A stretch of DNA of 64,000 nt from Arthrobacter sp. QXT-31. GTDB taxonomy: Bacteria > Actinomycetota > Actinomycetes > Actinomycetales > Micrococcaceae. The notes under the pieces were generated by a model, which was given only the letters and a program-made list of their open reading frames with translations, had not been told where the DNA came from and made no database searches. The stretch spans positions 1,736,001-1,800,000 of the forward strand of contig NZ_CP019304.1 in assembly GCF_001969265.1 (NCBI RefSeq), read 5' to 3'. The position numbers were made by a program, and so were the translations under genes. Of the stretch, positions 61,925 through 64,000 are shown piece by piece. Position 1 is the first letter of the stretch. Every line of letters starts with the position of its first letter.

Positions 61925-62728
61925 TTACCCCGGGCAGCTGCCTGCAGGCAGCTGCCCGGCGGCGTCTCCGGCCTCAGCCGCCCGTAGGGCCGCAGCCGTC
62001 TCCACGCCCAGGACACGGAGGTAGGCACCAAAACCGTGCGGTGCCCGGGAGGCGGTCCGTCCGGAAGTCACCACACGCATGCTGTCCGTGGCGGTAATGG
62101 CAAAACCCCTCCTGCGGAGCCGCTCCACAAGGGCCCGGTCCTCTGAGGAAAGCAGCGGCGGAAATCCGCCGGCCTGTCGGTAAGCCGACGCGCGGACGCC
62201 CAGGTTTGCGCCGTAGACATTCCCGTGCCTTTCCTCCCGCGGGTGCCGGAGGTGCCAGCTGCGCAGAAGTTCCGGATCCATGCCTTCGGAGTCCGGCTCT
62301 ACGGATCCCAGCACCGCATCCCAGCCGGCATCCGCGAACTGGAGCTGGCGCACAAACCAGTCCTCCGGAACCTGCGAGTCGGCATCGGTGTTTGCCAGCC
62401 ACGTGCTTTCAAGGAGTTCGCTGCCGAGGTGCCGGATGGCGGCCGCCACTCCCGCAGCCCTGCTGGCCCCGGCGTTGCGAAACCGCCGGCGCACCACCCT
62501 CACCCCCGCATGAGCCCCAGCGAACCGCTCCGCGATCTCCGCCGAACGGTCGGTGCAGTGGTCCAGGACCACCGTGAGTCCCACGGCCACGGACGGCCGT
62601 TGCCGGGCCAGCGCCTCAGTTGCGGCGGCCAGCGCGGAAAGGGCGGCCCCCAGGTGGTACTCCTCGTTATGGACCGGCATCACTGCTTCAACCCGGCAGA
62701 TGAGCGGTGGGAAACTGTCAGGCGTCAC
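61925..62728 (-). CDS. glycosyltransferase family 2 protein
   Basis: A protein of about 267 residues with a GT-A fold: VMPVHNEEYHLGAALSALAA, VLDHCTDRSAEIAERF, and the metal-binding DxD in WLANTDADSQVPEDW. It ends with NLGVRASAYRQAGGF-type text usual in GT2. I prefer the GTG at 62728, which overlaps the upstream stop and implies coupling; an ATG at 62683 is an alternative. Second gene after the PIG-L/methyltransferase gene. Substrate unknown. Confidence 0.88.
   Translation of the reverse strand: MTPDSFPPLICRVEAVMPVHNEEYHLGAALSALAAATEALARQRPSVAVGLTVVLDHCTDRSAEIAERFAGAHAGVRVVRRRFRNAGASRAAGVAAAIRHLGSELLESTWLANTDADSQVPEDWFVRQLQFADAGWDAVLGSVEPDSEGMDPELLRSWHLRHPREERHGNVYGANLGVRASAYRQAGGFPPLLSSEDRALVERLRRRGFAITATDSMRVVTSGRTASRAPHGFGAYLRVLGVETAAALRAAEAGDAAGQLPAGSCPG
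61930..61959. terminator. perfect 30-bp palindrome at the 3' coding end of the GT2 gene
   Basis: CCGGGCAGCTGCCTG (61930-61944) is followed directly by its reverse complement (61945-61959). It covers the last codons of the GT2 gene and lies 16 bases past the YihY stop. No U-run on either side; probable bidirectional terminator. Confidence 0.6.
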
Positions 62729-63977
62729 GCTGGTCCGGCGCGATGAAGGTTTCGAGCACAAAGTCGCGCTCGCGGTAAATGCTGGCAGACGGCCACCGTA
62801 GCTGGCTCCGTGCCAGCGCGTGGACGGTGTCGCCGTCGAGCTCCCAGCCGGCAACCGGATGCCTCCAGTGGCAGAGCAGCAGCGTTCCGCCGGGAGACAG
62901 GGACCCGGAGATGCGGCTGAACAGCTCCTCCAGTTCGACGGCCGGAAGGTAGTAACCCATCTCGGAGACCACAATGAGGTCAAAGCTCCCCTCCGGCCAC
63001 TGTTCCGGGAGGGTGAGCTGCCTGGCTTCGGCGCCCGGGTACCGGGCGAGCCGTTCGGCGGCGCTGGCCACGGCCGTGCCGCTGCAGTCCACGGCAAGGA
63101 ACCGCCCGCAGCGCTTTGCCAGTTCCTCGCTCAGGGTGCCGATCGAGCAGCCGGCCTCCAGGCCGGCGTCGTACTTCTGTTCAGGGAGGGCGGCGAGGGT
63201 CAGGCTGCGTTTGCGCTGCTCATACCAGCTGTCCTGGTACCTCCACGGGTCCTCGGTGCTGCGGTGCAGGGCGTCGAAGACGGCTTCGGCGTCCCGGGCG
63301 CTTCGCCGCCCGGTGACCGGCGGCCGCCAGGCGAAGACTTCAAAGGGCCGGGAAAAATGTGCAAGGAACTGTTCTGACAGCAGCACCTCGTCCCCAGGCT
63401 GGTCGGAGAGCGGCAGCAGCTGGGAGGTGTGGGCGTGCAGGGCAGCACGTTTGGCGCGCTGTTCGCCGGGGCTCAGGGGCAGTCGGTTCCAGTTCCGCCA
63501 GGCCGTGTCCTCCGGCGTGGCCCACAGCCAGTACCAGATGGGGTATTCCAGCAGCCCGTGGCTTCCGGCTTCGGCGGCCTCCGCCGCCACGGCTCCCAGG
63601 GTGTCGTGGTCGATGTGCCCGTCACCGCGGTACGGGGCAACAATGACCAGGCCGCCCTCAGCTGCCCCACGCTGGCTGATCATTTCCGCCAGCCGTTCGG
63701 CAATGACTGCGCGGTTCTGCGCCAGCCCGCTGTCCGGAAGGTCCAGGAACTGCCAGCTGTCCGCCAAACCCAGCGCCGCCATGGCAGCCGCGAATTCCTC
63801 CCGGCGGACGGCGGCAAGCTGCTGTGGCGTCGTGGTGGGCGAACCGGGGTGGGACGCCTCCCCTGCTGAACACAGCAGCACCTCAACGTGGGCGCCGGCG
63901 GACGTCAGCCGGGCAAGCAGGCCTCCGGCTCCAAGGGATTCGTCGTCCGGATGTGCAGCCAGGACGACGAAATCCAT
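62718..63977 (-). CDS. PIG-L deacetylase / SAM methyltransferase fusion
   Basis: A 419-residue fusion. The N-terminal PIG-L/LmbE domain (about 1-200) has the zinc motif AHPDDES (residues 8-14) and GHIDHDT; the C-terminal domain (about 230-415) is a class I methyltransferase of the NodS type (EAGCSIGTLSEELAKRCGRF, FDLIVVSEMGYYL). PIG-L enzymes remove acetyl groups from GlcNAc-type sugars; fusion to NodS-like methyltransferase suggests N-deacetylation followed by N-methylation of a glycoside. It overlaps the GT2 gene by 11 bases. Its first 23 bases of upstream context are all that the window shows. Confidence 0.88.
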   Translation of the reverse strand: MDFVVLAAHPDDESLGAGGLLARLTSAGAHVEVLLCSAGEASHPGSPTTTPQQLAAVRREEFAAAMAALGLADSWQFLDLPDSGLAQNRAVIAERLAEMISQRGAAEGGLVIVAPYRGDGHIDHDTLGAVAAEAAEAGSHGLLEYPIWYWLWATPEDTAWRNWNRLPLSPGEQRAKRAALHAHTSQLLPLSDQPGDEVLLSEQFLAHFSRPFEVFAWRPPVTGRRSARDAEAVFDALHRSTEDPWRYQDSWYEQRKRSLTLAALPEQKYDAGLEAGCSIGTLSEELAKRCGRFLAVDCSGTAVASAAERLARYPGAEARQLTLPEQWPEGSFDLIVVSEMGYYLPAVELEELFSRISGSLSPGGTLLLCHWRHPVAGWELDGDTVHALARSQLRWPSASIYRERDFVLETFIAPDQRDA

Positions 63978-64000
63978 CCGTGCCAGTTCCGCCGGATCCA

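Noticed and set aside
1..64000. CRISPR arrays, insertion sequences, rRNA genes
   Set aside because: No regularly spaced identical repeats, no transposase frames with terminal repeats, and no rRNA-like sequence were seen.

Overview
This 64 kb window reads as a chromosome segment of a high-GC Gram-positive actinobacterium. It most resembles Arthrobacter or Pseudarthrobacter (Micrococcaceae). That is an inference from gene content: an Asp23/AmaP envelope-stress operon, an adjacent Glu-Asp-Phe tRNA trio, a GH68 levansucrase, actinobacterial small proteins and many GTG starts. No database search was possible. I see no phage, insertion sequence, rRNA or CRISPR array.

Layout. 1-6.2 kb: an alpha-glucoside ABC importer (binding protein, two permeases, small membrane protein, LacI regulator) divergent from a GH13 alpha-glucosidase, with a LacI-type operator between them. 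6.2-8.5 kb: a tightly overlapping five-gene Asp23/Gls24 operon. 8.6-11.6 kb: a lipoprotein, a secreted levansucrase with two palindromic operator candidates, and an imperfect direct repeat. 11.6-12.1 kb: a minus-strand tRNA-Glu, -Asp, -Phe operon with promoter and terminator. 12.2-24.1 kb: EamA transporter, metallopeptidase, CDF cation exporter, NlpC/P60 hydrolase, a three-gene ABC/LolA-like operon, DedA, and a PEP-synthase/rifampicin-phosphotransferase-like enzyme with a universal stress protein. 24.1-33.2 kb: FAD-like protein, CopC, NCS2 permease, hutG, a class A PBP, a cation/proton antiporter and small proteins. 33.2-40.5 kb: hutH, hutU, an IclR regulator, an SDR and an amino-acid permease. 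40.8-44.9 kb: small DNA-binding and hypothetical proteins, LysE exporter, 3-hydroxybutyrate dehydrogenase-like SDR, LysR regulator and a spermidine-synthase-like protein.

44.9-57.3 kb is the most unusual block. It is a nucleotide-heptose and glycan assembly locus in an apparently LPS-free organism: two HldE-like kinase/nucleotidyltransferases, a GmhA-like isomerase, a GmhB-like phosphatase, three GT9 (heptosyltransferase family) proteins, two other glycosyltransferases, an aldehyde dehydrogenase and an SDR. 57.4-61.9 kb holds a SigB/F-type sigma factor and stress or envelope genes; two of them have related palindromes upstream. 61.9-64 kb holds a glycosyltransferase 2 and a PIG-L deacetylase/methyltransferase fusion.

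DNA-level patterns cut across genes. A 14-bp dyad, TCYGGNATNCCRGA, lies upstream of hutG, hutU, the IclR gene and the SDR, and is probably the IclR operator tying together split hut genes. TGTTAYNNNNGTGAC occurs three times, before the NlpC/P60 gene and before a small hypothetical gene. Short 14-18 bp tandem repeats sit repeatedly at gene starts and stops. Terminator-like palindromes are built into the 3' coding ends of convergent genes.
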